NCBI GenBank assembly: GCA_022559985.1
Contig: JAFJTR010000008.1
Location: forward strand, 310,001 to 374,000
Reading direction: 5' to 3'
Length of the DNA stretch: 64,000 nt
DNA from: Parastagonospora avenae f. sp. tritici 18332-5
Taxonomy: Eukaryota > Ascomycota > Dothideomycetes > Pleosporales > Phaeosphaeriaceae
The position numbers were made by a program, and so were the translations under genes. Below are positions 34,360 to 45,221 of the stretch, piece after piece (the first letter of the stretch is position 1; the number at the start of each line of letters is the position of its first letter). Under the pieces are notes generated by a model. The model did not search any database and was not told where the DNA came from. It was given only the letters and a program-made list of their open reading frames with translations.

Positions 34360-35223
34360 CTAGCTAGCTGGTACATTGGGGTTGATGACACCGAGAGCAG
34401 CTCCGCCCGCCGTGATGTGCTTGTCGAGCTCCTCGTTGTCATCCTTGAGCTTTTTGTTCGGCGTCTCCCGGATGGTCTTCATAAAGGCTTGTACCTCATC
34501 GTCGTCGTCGGGATTGATGAGGTCCTCTTCAATTGCGAGCTTGAGGGCAGTCTGGTGGCCTTCGGGCGTGTTGTCGTATCGCAGCATGACCTGGCCGGCG
34601 GGCTGGTGCGAGGGAGCGGGGGCATCGATGATGGGCTTCTTGCGGCGCTGCTTCTGCTGCGCCGCGCGCTTGTGGCTTGCGGATATTGAGGTGGTGATGC
34701 CGCTGGAGCCCTTGGCTTTCGCGATGATGGCGGCGCGGGAAGGCTGCTGTGAAGAAGTTAGAGGAGTTGTGGTGGTGGCATCGAGGCCTTGCATCTGCAG
34801 TGGAGGCGAAGTCGTGGCGGAGGCGTTTTGTGCTTGCTGCACAGCGCTGATGATGGCGGGAGGGAACGGGGTGGCGGTGACACCTTCGCGCCTGTTGTCA
34901 ACCCAAAGGCGGTTCTGATACTCCAGGTCGGCGAGGGCGAGATTTTCGGGATCATCCCCCGAGTTGTCTTCGAGAAGCACACAAGTCGTGTGCGGAAGCG
35001 CGGCAGAGGCCGACTCCTCCTGCCCCCAGCCCAGCCTCAACCCAGGCTGCTGTAGGGCAGCCAGAGGAGCAGACTGCTTGAACAGAGACTGCCCAAGCGA
35101 TCTGCCGCCACTGGCAGAGGAGCTAGACCTCTCCTGAAGGCCACGGAACAAGTCGACTTCGCTGCTGAAGACATGTTGTGATTTAACGCCTCTCGGCGAA
35201 GGGATGTATTTGGAGGGTGCCAT
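34360..35223 (-). CDS. unknown protein with disordered and helical acidic C-terminus
   Basis: Intronless 287-residue protein starting MAPSKYIPSPRGVKSQ; an upstream in-frame ATG at 35277 would add 18 residues without obvious merit. The first half is Ser/Gln/Ala-rich (LQERSSSSASGGRSLGQ). It has a short LADLEYQNRLWVDNRREG block that looks conserved in character. A basic nuclear-localisation-like patch follows (HKRAAQQKQRRKKP). The C-terminal part is a helix/acidic segment (LKLAIEEDLINPDDDDEVQAF, then KKLKDDNEELDKHI). I recognise no named family. A nuclear protein is plausible from the basic patch. Confidence 0.65.
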   Translation of the reverse strand: MAPSKYIPSPRGVKSQHVFSSEVDLFRGLQERSSSSASGGRSLGQSLFKQSAPLAALQQPGLRLGWGQEESASAALPHTTCVLLEDNSGDDPENLALADLEYQNRLWVDNRREGVTATPFPPAIISAVQQAQNASATTSPPLQMQGLDATTTTPLTSSQQPSRAAIIAKAKGSSGITTSISASHKRAAQQKQRRKKPIIDAPAPSHQPAGQVMLRYDNTPEGHQTALKLAIEEDLINPDDDDEVQAFMKTIRETPNKKLKDDNEELDKHITAGGAALGVINPNVPAS

Positions 35224-35580
35224 TGTGTTGTAGGTGGGTGAAATTGAGGTTTCAAAGTCGGAGGCGAAGTACCGCAAGCAAACAATATGCCACTATTGTC
35301 TCGGCAACGCACCAACAAACACCCACTACACCACTCTATTGGCTGCCTTGAGTCCAGGTGAAGGTGACATTGGCCACTCAGAAGCAACAAGACTCAATGT
35401 GTTCTGTAAGCAGATGCAGCACTGAAATGCGCCGAACTTCTTCGCAACATCGGTGCTTGGTGGTGACATAATGTTGAGTGACTAGGGTGGATGATATGAA
35501 TGTCTGCGAAGTGCTTGAGATCGATACATGAGAACGAATTTGGAGTAACTGATATTGAAATATGACTATATTTACAGCTA

Positions 35581-36807
35581 TTACGTACTGAATCCTAGCT
35601 CGTACAGGTATCCGAGGACGAGCTGGCCATGCTGGAGGACATGCTTGGGGTCGATGTGGTCGATGATATCATTTGCCGTGTGAATATGAGGATTGCGGTA
35701 CTCAAACGCCGCTTCGAATACAAATGAAGCAGGGAAGCCGTTCCTGGTCGCAGAGCCGTGATCAGAGCACGCATAGCCGCACTGGCTCTCAACGTATGTG
35801 ATGTCGGTGTACTGCGTTTGTATTAGTCATGCGCATCGAATAGCGTTACACCACGTCATTACTCACCTCATTGATGACACGGCTGAGATACTCGTTAAGC
35901 GGTGCGCTTGTAAAGTCCGTAATCAGCCCGAAACTCTCCGGCTTGCCCGCGTCAAGAGTGGCTTTGGTGTAGCCAACCATGTCTTGCTGCAACATTGCCC
36001 AAACATCGCGACCCGCATTCGCATACTGGGTAAAGATATCCTGCGAGCCACGGAGACCGCCCTCTTCTGCAGCATACCAGTGGAACTCGATTGTGTTCTC
36101 AAGCTTGCTTGGGCCAAATTCACTGTCTGAGAGGAGAACGCGGAGTGCATCCAGGATCATAAATGAGCCAGTGCCGTTATCGTCAACACCAGGAGCGCGG
36201 CCGCCGGTTCGGTTCGCCGAGTTGACAGAGTCAAGATGGCCACCGACGATGACAGTCCTGTCAGTACGTCCTGGGACCTTGACGATCACAGATTTCTGGG
36301 GAAAGGCTGCGTGAGGGAACATCTCCACAGTCACGCCATTCTTCCCAGAATTTTTGACGACATCTGCAACTTGGGTGAAGAGCCACTCAGCCGCTTCTGC
36401 ACCGGATTGGGTCTCACTGAAGCGTGTGTGGTAAGTAGAGTAGTGCTCCAGGTTCTTCTTGATATTGTCCCAGTTGAGCTTAGGGATGAGACTCTTGATC
36501 TTCTCGCTGTTCTTGAACTCCGTTGGGTAAGGAGCTTGCTCTTTGACCGCGCGAACTTCGGCGTTGAATTCAGTGATGTCGAAAAAGTGGCTACCACAGC
36601 CGCCGTTCTAGCATCTAGTCAATATCGGATTACATCGAGTATAACTCGAGCACTAACAGCTGCCAGCTCCCATCGCTCGTCCTCAGTAATCTGGCGAGTC
36701 TCGCCTGGCGCAACTTCAATCGTAAGAAGCGCTCTTGGCTTCACCTGTTCTGGCTTTGCGAGCACTACGGTGGCGCAAGACGCAGCGAGGATTGTCGTGA
36801 GCTTCAT
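35581..36807 (-). CDS. LAP1: secreted/vacuolar leucine aminopeptidase 1, M28 family
   Basis: Zinc exopeptidase that removes N-terminal residues, secreted for peptide nutrition. Exons 36807-36658, 36607-35867 and 35811-35581 (introns 50 and 55 nt) give 373 residues, the usual length. Residues 1-17 are a clear signal peptide (MKLTTILAASCATVVLA). A propeptide follows, then the catalytic domain. The five M28 zinc-ligand or catalytic sites are visible: His in GGHLDSVN, Asp in GVDDNGTG, Glu-Glu in AEEGGLRG, Asp in QQDMVGY, and His in ACSDHGSA. Cys residues around CGYACSD fit the conserved disulphide. The last exon ends YLYELGFST, then TAA. No breaks were seen. Confidence 0.95.
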
Positions 36808-38131
36808 GATGGCGGTGTGAAGGTCCAGCAGTTTCGACAACAACTTGAGGCTAGGTAGTAAGACCAAAGTGCCTCAAACATCGACCGACCTTTTATACAA
36901 GGTACATACTGCGGTCAGCCGCGGTAGGCACCTGGGCACTTCCCCGTCAAAGCCTCAAAGCTTCCTTATTATGTCAGATCCGCAATATCTACAAGCTATA
37001 CGAGTGGTACCAAGCACTCAGATCCATAGGAACACGACCGTTTCGGCCAATGAGATTATATCTGTCATCTGGGATGTGATTGGAATGTCTTGTCGCTGCC
37101 GGGCTTGTCTTGACGGCTTCCTTTTGCGGGTTAGCCAGGCATGGCATCTTTTACCAGGCATCCATGTTTGATCCAAAAACCAGGTTGAGCTTCGCAACTC
37201 TCGGAACGATGTCTAGATATGATCTTCGACCTTCCATATGAGAGCTTCTGTGTGCGAAGGGAAGTATTGGTATGGAAGCGCGACGTCGAGACTGGCACGC
37301 GACAGTTGCACGCTAGACCAGCCACCCAAGCCGCCGCTTCCGCTTCTCCACCACGACATCACGACAACACGACACCTCAAAAAGCACCATGAGATCACAA
37401 ATCCAACGGAGCTGAAGACATGCACTGTGTGTAATGTTTTATTCATCGTATACCCCTGCGGGCACCTGATGAGCTCCGACCATACTGTCCACATTGTCAA
37501 TAACAAAAAACCGACCAACCTACGAGTCCGACGCTCCCCACACAATTAGAGGAACGCCATAGCTTGACTCGAACTCGTCGTCGATAATGAGCAGCATGAA
37601 ATAGCAGCTCTGTTGAAACAGCACATAGGCTGCCTAAAGAAGAATCCAAACACAGCCGAGGTGATTGCAGGCGATTGGTTGCGCATACGTCCAGCCAGTT
37701 GTGTATTCTCGCAGAGCCCAAGCTTAACTCTCTAGATCATTTGGGAGAGCATTGCAATCTTCTTCTAGTCTTCAGTGAGACCAGCGGATTTTGCCTGCAT
37801 ATCGGCGTTGCGGGTCATCGTTACCCCCTAGTAACGGACAAGATGACAACGTGATCGTGCTTTCGTCCAGGTTGGGTGGGGAGTCTCAGGGTCTTCCGAT
37901 CTGGAACCAAACAAAAGCCATCGCATCGCAATGGCGCACGAGTCCTAGCGTCCACTCTCTCTATTAGCAACTTCATCCTGCTCTATTCTGCTCGTCCACC
38001 TTGAGACTAGCTCAAGGTGCAATTGGCAACCCGACATGTCCTGCACTGCACACTTCTCGACCAGATCAAGACAAATACGCCAAGCATACACTGCCCTTCG
38101 ATTAGTACTTAGATAAAACTCAGAAAGCTCA
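36808..38131. other. intergenic, no gene seen
   Basis: Promoter side of the aminopeptidase followed by about 1.2 kb with only short unrelated frames. A TATA-like TTTTATACAA lies near 36892. Confidence 0.45.
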
Positions 38132-38425
38132 TCAACTGACCGGAAAATGTATGAGAGTCCAGAATACTATCCACTTGTTTCTTTCTTGAAGGTAGAGGTA
38201 GGAGGCGACATATGACGGAATATACATAACGAATGCTGCTATGCAAGCTTGGATCTTGCTCTTGCGCTCCATGTTGCGCGCTCGAATGTGATTGTCGATG
38301 TCCGTATACACATCATCTTCGGCTCGTATATGCACTGCGGCTGCATCTTCAGGGACAACAACTCTGACCCTATTTTCGGTGCGAGCGTCGCGGACATCGA
38401 AGGTTGAGTAATTGGGGGAAGGCAT
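38132..38425 (-). CDS. small membrane protein of unknown function, paralog A
   Basis: 97 codons starting MPSPNYSTFDV; an upstream in-frame ATG at 38473 would add 16 residues. Layout: polar N-terminus, a short charged helix (VYTDIDNHIRARNMERKSK), one hydrophobic helix (IQACIAAFVMYIPSYVASYLYL), and a second hydrophobic end (WIVFWTLIHFPV). The same order (Tyr/Val-x-Asp-Leu/Ile-acid-x-Gln/His-Ile, basic stretch, membrane helix, hydrophobic tail) recurs in two nearby minus-strand genes, which supports it as real. Function unknown. Confidence 0.5.
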   Translation of the reverse strand: MPSPNYSTFDVRDARTENRVRVVVPEDAAAVHIRAEDDVYTDIDNHIRARNMERKSKIQACIAAFVMYIPSYVASYLYLQERNKWIVFWTLIHFPVS

Positions 38426-39727
38426 CTCTGAGGTGGTGGTGAAGGAAATGTGTGCTAGAAGGGGGTTGACCACTTCTAGGAAGATTCGGGAGAAGGAGCC
38501 GTCGCGGTTGCATGACTTCGTATTCGGGCGTAATCCCGAGGTTCTTATTGGTATGGACGCCTGAGGAAATTACACGATCTAGCGCGGTTATTCTCGTGCA
38601 ACTACGTGCTAATGGCTCCTCTTGATCGAAGGCACTGATACAGACGGTCATCACGATCACGATACTGCGTTGATGTATTGTTGCTTTTTGAGCAGTCATA
38701 CTCATTCATGTTGCTATTCTTGGCACTCCTGGGGGGATTCCAAGGGGTAGCGCTGATTGGATAATTTTGACACAGCTCTACTCCTATTGGCTGTGAAGCG
38801 CCGCTGGTCATGACATGGGTGAATATCCGGTGGAACTTTGAACTTCATCGACAACTACGATCATACAGGTGAGAAGCAGGATAAAAATGAGCATGATGAG
38901 CAGGACGACAATAATTATGAGTAGGATCGGTTCTGCTGTGACTACCTAGCCAGTAAATTAAGCAACGAAAAGACACTGAGGACTATCCAGCTGCTGCCTA
39001 CTGCGCAGCTCCCCGCTCCAGTCTTTCACGTCCCTCCACGAGTTCGCCTTCAGATCACTGTACTTAAACACATTTCCAAGCATCTGTTGTGTCACGGCTT
39101 GAGAGTCTCTCTTGCCTCACGTGCAGTGGTGTCGCGGTTCTGGAGTATTTCCTTTTCCTTGTACTACGTAGCACAGTTTCATGCCTCCATTGCTGTACCA
39201 CGCAGTACCCGCCAACTCTGATTTACTAAATATACTGTTCATAGCTACATATAATAACATCGCAGTTCAATCCTCAAATCTTCCCGTAATGCTTGCACTC
39301 ACTCCAACATGTTGCATTCATCATCCGAAATCCCAAAATCCATTTCCTAAAACCTCATTTAGTGTTGGTAGGCCTTGTACGATTGTACGGGGTGAATAAC
39401 AACAACGAGGTTCTTCTGGTGACTGGTATATTGGTATTACTTGATCTATGAACGTGGGTGCTACGAAGGTATACCTGAGTTCGGCGCAAGTCGGACCGAT
39501 ATAGGATCGAGGCGGGTATCTTGCGCAGCGTCAGGTGATAGGATCTGTGTATACCGACATTTAGATTATATCGAGATTCTACATCGCTTCACCCAACTCC
39601 CGCCACACTCCCCACTACGGTCCACTCACAATCCCAACGCAGACGAGAATTCACATAATGATAGCACTGCTTATGCCTAGATTAGCATTTCACATCCCCC
39701 AGCTTCCTGTTCCATCTTCCACTTACC
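38426..39727. other. intergenic, no gene seen
   Basis: Space between small membrane-protein paralogs A and B. Only short frames without protein character occur. Confidence 0.4.
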
Positions 39728-40063
39728 CTAAAGTGATAAACGCCCAAAGAAACGCCGCCTCGCCTGACTCGAATGCACTGTACCTAGGTAAGTAATAGAG
39801 TACAACACTAGCGAAACGACCAAGACGATGAAGAAACCGGAGACCTTGCAGCTGTGTTCACGAAGTGGATCTTTCAGCGCAGTGATTTATGCTTCGAGGT
39901 CGGCGACTCTGGCTTCCAGTTTTGCTTTCGCGGCCTCTGTCGCTACGCGGTCGCTGAAATAGGCTGCGGTGGGGGTGGATGGGAGTTTTGCGCGTTGGGT
40001 GTAGATGGGGAGCATGGGGGTGGAGTCGGAGTCGGAATCGGGGATGGCGTCTGTGAGTGACAT
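39728..40063 (-). pseudogene. small membrane protein, paralog B, with internal TAA
   Basis: From ATG 40063 the frame encodes a Ser/Asp/Pro N-terminus, then an Ala-rich helix ending ARVADLEA. A TAA follows at 39889-39887, and the same frame continues ITALKDPLREHS, then a hydrophobic helix (VSGFFIVLVVSLVLYSI), to TAG 39730-39728. Paralog C reads ADLEAQITA at the equivalent place, so the TAA stands where CAA (Gln) is expected. A single C-to-T change would explain the break. A 58-residue product without its membrane helix would be made unless the stop is read through. Confidence 0.6.
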
Positions 40064-40503
40064 TTTGGGGGGTGCTTGTGGTCGTGTTGGATGGGGAGTA
40101 TATTTAGGTGAATTGTAGGGATATAGAGATGGGCCGTGAAGACATATTTTGCGTTGTTGGTTTCCATCTCACATAGCCGCGGATTATTATGCTGTGGAAT
40201 GAATGTATGGTCCCGAAGTGTATAGTCCGCCAATCCCAAGTACGCACTGTCCCCTTCAATGATTAAGAACATTTAAGACTTACCCAGAAAACATGGACGG
40301 TTGTGAGCTCTACGCTGGCTTAGTATTCTTCTCATATCCTCTCAGTACCAACACTTTCCCCACTGCCATCAATTAAGGTGCACCAGCTCCCACCGTCTCC
40401 CCTTCCACGGTCAGACATAGCAAATAACCCCACAAACCCCGCAAGAACTACCACATCACACCATTAGCGCCTAAATCTTCCCCATATACATCAATATTCG
40501 TGC
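40064..40503. other. intergenic, no gene seen
   Basis: Space upstream of paralog B and downstream of paralog C. No supportable feature. Confidence 0.4.
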
Positions 40504-40740
40504 TCACAATAAATACACAAACAGCGTAAACGCCGTATATCCCCTCTCACCCTCAACGCGCGCTCCCGACGCAACCGCCAAAACCATCGCAACCGCCCAC
40601 ACAACCGCGCAGCCGACAGTCTTGCGCGTGCGCTCGCGCCGGTGAATTACAAAGGCGGTGATTTGTGCTTCGAGGTCCGCGATGTATGTACCGCGTGGGT
40701 CGAGGGGTAGTAATTTTGGACTAGGAGAGGATTGGGTCAT
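40504..40740 (-). CDS. small membrane protein, paralog C
   Basis: 78 codons. The N-terminus (MTQSSPSPKLLPLDPRG) is followed by TYIADLEAQITAFVIHRRER, a basic RTRK, a hydrophobic helix (VGCAVVWAVAMVLAVASGA) and a hydrophobic end (YTAFTLFVYLL). It shares ADLEAQITA and overall layout with paralog B and the layout with paralog A. It looks intact. A membrane protein with a short cytosolic coiled segment is inferred; no known family is recognised. Confidence 0.55.
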   Translation of the reverse strand: MTQSSPSPKLLPLDPRGTYIADLEAQITAFVIHRRERTRKTVGCAVVWAVAMVLAVASGARVEGERGYTAFTLFVYLL

Positions 40741-42686
40741 GACTGCGGGAGAAATGAATTGAGATAATGGTGTTTAAAAGTATGCCAGGTGATTGCATTG
40801 CCTGATCGAAGAATTGCGGGCAGACTGTTTTCATTGTTATCATTGTTGTTGTTTTGTTTACGCACACACGCAGTAGTCTGCGCGGTGAGGAACCATGGTA
40901 CGCGTTTCTGCACTGCAGCATCACGAACCAAACTCTGCGACATCGCATCTGGGGCTGGATAGGTGCAATTCTTGAGCGTTCTGGCGATATGCCGACGTTG
41001 GGAATATATGATAAGCTGAATGTTGTGCGGAGTTTGTTGCTTAGAATTGCGCAATTGGAGTTGATATATTGGCTCATCGACCTTGTGAAATCATAGTGAT
41101 AGATTCCTGCCATGCCCAAAGTAACTGTAGAGGCCATCGAAGAAAAACCTTTTGTGTTCGTGAGTTACCTGGGGTAAAATACTGGCAACAAAGTATTCTT
41201 TTCTAGTACTGTAGGTCTAAAGATTTCATAATACTAGGTGCTACAACCGTCCATACGCGCTTCGCTCAAAATCAATTTTACTATTAGATAGCAGCTGTTG
41301 TCTTACATACGAGCCTGGACAGACTTAACAGTCGCAATGAGGGTTTGGAAAAAGTCTGAAGTTGGACAGCTTTCAAACACGGTGGGCACGATTTATTGCA
41401 GCACTTAGTGATATCGACATGAAAGGTTGAAAGAGAGATCACTCAAGCGCTACATAAAAGTCATGGGATGAAGCACATTGTATTTCGGTTATGACACACG
41501 GGCGCAAGATAGTAGGTAGTTATTATGTTCGTGTAGACCGCGTGGTAGATATTGTTTGCGACCTGCAACCACACCACAAATTTCATGCAAGTACATGTCA
41601 TTCATATCAATGCACCCGCCCACTTTGCACGGCCCAATCCATTCCGAAGATTTTTCTTCCTATCAAGCCACGAAAAAAAGCGGTCAGTAAACGTCGTAAA
41701 CCACCATTGGCGGGCTCTTGCCCAAGTGAGGGATTAAAATGCAGAGCACCTCGCCAAGCCATGCTCCATAGTTTGGTGTGGAGTGCCGAACTGCCCGATC
41801 TCGAGATTAAGCCCTGCACGTGAGCTGGCGGAGACGCTTGGCATAGCCACGTACGGCCATGTCGTCAGCAGCGGAGATCTCTGATCAAGAGGTACAATCA
41901 ACGATGTGGGAGGACATGTATAACCGAATGCAAGGCAATTGACGTGTCATGCGGAGTTGGGTCGCGCAATCAAGACACAACGCAAGTCCGGCCCTTGGCG
42001 TTCCGGAGTATGACTGGTGTCCGGCAGAAGAATGCACGATGTAAAGTGGCGAGTAACAGTATGTTGCAACATTCGAGTTTGAGATGAGGTGGAAGTGGAA
42101 AGTTCCAGATTGTCTGGTTGCACTGATATGGGCGTGTGATTATGCGAGTAACCCCAGACTCTTGGAAGATGAATAACTCAATGTAGTTTGATAATGCTGG
42201 CCCTTGTTCCCGGAGGCTGAAACTGCAAGACATGGAAACGCCGCACGCGAGCAGTAAGTCTTGAACGAAGCTTAGCGCGCCATTTTGCTATCGGCCGCGC
42301 AATTGCAAAGTCGCCAGGTAGATCTACTGCAGCACAATGTTGACAGATACGCTCGAAAGCACCAAGCCTTGGCGTCTTGGTGGTGCGACGGAAATGACCT
42401 CTGGCACGCGCAGCGTTACGTTCCTGATTGAGGTGATATGATTGCGATCAAGAATTGCCCAGGTAAACAAAAAAGGTTGATGGAGCGGACAATATCGATC
42501 GACGTTGCTTGAGACGAGCCTACGGACGTGAAAGGTGGGAGGGGTCTTGGCTGCCAAGAGGGATCTTCACCCCGTGTTGTCCCACGTACACTGATCTACT
42601 CTGGACGAGCTTCACAGCAGGAAGCGCGGCGCTGCAAACATGTCGCTCCTAATTGCCAAGACAGTTGCTGTTTCGAGTTATACCGA
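40741..42686. other. 1.9-kb stretch without a supportable gene
   Basis: Frames at 40721-41137 (minus) and 41491-41823 (plus) are open but have no family features. Nothing else recognised. Confidence 0.4.
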
Positions 42687-43580
42687 CTATAGCCTCAATG
42701 ACCACGAACCAAGAGATTTTGAGTTCAAGCGGCACTTGAGTTCATCACACAGGAAGTCTTGACACAATTCTCGCCAGTTGAGTGTGATCTGCCGCCCGGG
42801 GACGTCGATCACCAGGGAGGGGATGCGGATGCTCCTCAATTGGTTGTTGAAACGGACAAAGTGTGCTTCATTGATCAATCGCAGACGGTTTGAGTCTGCC
42901 TCAGGCCCTGGATGGAAGAAGATGCCGGCTAGGCGATCGGCAGAGAAGAAGGATGGGTATGGTTGCGCATCTAGAGGACTAGGATCAGATGAGGCGTCAC
43001 ACAAGTTCAAGACAATCTTTGCTTTCGATTCTACAGGGACGAATGCACAAGTCTGGAAGCGAAAGGTAGGCGGTTGGTACCGGTAGTCCCAAGCTGAGAG
43101 GTAGTTGTAGTTGTGTGGATAGCTATGTGGATAGCCGAGAGGCAACGGCGACTGTTGATTGTCCCAGATAGTCTGCAGGTCTTGGTTCAATGGACTGACG
43201 TGATGAGCGGAGATCTCCTCGCGACGCTCAAGCAAGGCTTACGTGGGGAGAAACAGAAGCTTCTTTGCATGCTCGCCAGCGAAGCGAACAGTGCAAGTGC
43301 GGAAGATGTAGCGCGCAAACAAGTCCTCGGTGACGAGCCTGAAGAAGTGTGAAGTGCGTCGCAGAACGAACCAGACGAAACAATGGTCGTTCAGGTCCGC
43401 GATGATCAACTGCCAAAGCTCGAATGGCAGGCGGGCCTCAGGCGATATGGAAACAAACGAGGGTTGCGGTCCGACACCGGTAGAAACATGCGATTCAGAA
43501 CGGGCGGTGGGCATAGAGGCGATCCACAGTACTAGACTGGTTGGAATGTCCGGGTCGCAGTGCGATGAGGGCTGTTTCAT
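42687..43580 (-). CDS. F-box-like protein
   Basis: Exon 43580-43243, a 48-nt intron (donor GTAAGC, acceptor CGTCAG), and exon 43194-42687 give 281 residues. The intron carries an in-frame TAA and is a multiple of three, so retention would truncate the protein. Residues about 48-95 look like a fungal F-box (ARLPFELWQLIIADLNDH, then FRLVTEDLFARYIF). The rest is a Pro/Tyr-rich segment (LGYPHSYPHNYNYLSAWDY) and a beta-rich C-terminal domain with no repeat. F-box proteins bring substrates to SCF ubiquitin ligases; the substrate is unknown. The F-box call is by pattern and moderate. Confidence 0.6.
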
Positions 43581-45221
43581 GCATCCGGCGAAGCATCGGC
43601 AGTGAGAGGCTAAGAGCGGCCTATGAGAGGTGAGGCGAGGCTCTGGTCACGTGCTCGCTTCGGCGCCGTTCGCAGCTGCCGTGTTAGGAGGGCGTGTGAC
43701 GGGCTGGGAGTTGGCGGTCGCACAAGAGCATCTGGATGGCTGGGCAAATACTGAGACACGACTCGACTCGTCGTAAGATGCAGTGCTAAGGCTCAAGGGT
43801 TGAGGGTGCAGGACGTTAGGGACGGACCCTGCGTTATTAAGAGTTTGGTTGCACTCAACGGCGCGCTGTCAAGCGTTGTCAAGCAGTATACAGTTTGTAT
43901 GACAATATTAGGGCATGTAATTGGCGGGCGCGTCGCCACGGCAACTTGGCGGCTCTGCACCTGATTCGGCCGATAGGGGGCGACTAAGCATCGGTCAGAC
44001 TGATTGTGAGGCATGCCCCGAGATGATCTCCCAGGATAGCTGAGTAAGAGGCCGACGGGGGGTTGAAGAAGCGTCGCATCCCGGGGCATGGGGGCGCCGT
44101 TTTGAGGAGCAAACAAATGCAGGCCCCTGGCGGCAGAGTCGCTTAGGGTGCGGAAGTGCTGGGAGATGCGATACAAAAGAGGTCGGGGATGGATATTGCG
44201 TCTGTGCAACGCATCGTGGGTCGAATTGTGGGTTGGGAAAATTGTGTATTTCCCTCACTGCACGTTATTGCGTGGGGAGAAGTGGCTCGCACGAGGGCAG
44301 AGGCCGAAGCCACCGGCTGCAGAGGGCGCGCCCAGCAGCAAAAAATGCCTCGCTCTGGAGCAGGCAGGACCAGCGAGCCAAGGTGCACGCAACAGTGCGA
44401 AGCTTTTCTCACGCTGAGTGCAGAAGCTTGACGCACGGCGTCGCAGGCGTTGCAGCCATTCCCAGTAAGGCGTGCTGGCGAGGCGTGGAGTTGAAGTGTT
44501 GTGACGAACTAGGACGGCATCCCTGCTGCGCGCTGGGGATGCTCAGGCTTAATTTCGAGGCACCCGCTTGGCCGCTTGCGGACGCGCTACGCGGGCTGCA
44601 AGATGGGAGATGGCCGCGCTGGGCGAGTACGCATATTTGCAGATACAGTTGTGCATTGAGCCGTTGGGACTAGACAATTGCGCGCAGTCGGATGGTGGCG
44701 TTAGATAGTGGTACAGCGGTGCAGCAGGCCAGCGGTACTGCGCGCCCAGGCAGCGCGTCATCGGCCGTGGACGCGGGCATTCTAGTCGATCTTTCCAATA
44801 TCGACGGGCCTTGGGAAAGCCGATGCATCATCGCGTGCGCACGGCCCTTGGGGGAAAGCCGAGCGCCGGCAGCCTTTGCAAGGTCCTGGAGGGCCCCAAC
44901 GTCCCAACCACTGATACCGTACTGACCGTGGTAGCTTCATTTGCGCGATTTACAGAGGGTCGGTGCGCGCTCAGATTTTTTCCTGGTTCGTCCTCAGCGG
45001 CTGCCGCCAACGCTATATATCTCGCCTGTCGCACCTTCCTCTACTTTTTCACAGAGGAGGCCTTGCTCACAAGATACCTACGCTGAGCTCGCTCGACCTT
45101 CGACAATCACACCTCAACCACTTCCACCCGCCCGGTCGCGTGGAGCCTTCTCTGTGCATGAGAATATCGACTTAGTCGTCACCACTGTCGTCGACCCTTA
45201 ATACCCAGCATTCTTTCCAGC
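43581..45221. promoter_or_regulatory. GC-rich upstream region of the H+-ATPase gene
   Basis: 1.6 kb with high GC and long but incoherent frames on both strands. It probably contains the promoter of the plasma-membrane ATPase. A TATATAT at 45014-45020 lies about 200 bases before the ATG and is followed by a CT-rich tract, a common layout in highly expressed fungal genes. Confidence 0.5.
45014..45020 (+). promoter_or_regulatory. putative TATA box of the H+-ATPase gene
   Basis: TATATAT 202 bases before ATG 45222, directly followed by CT-rich sequence. Position and context fit; no experimental start site is known. Confidence 0.45.
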
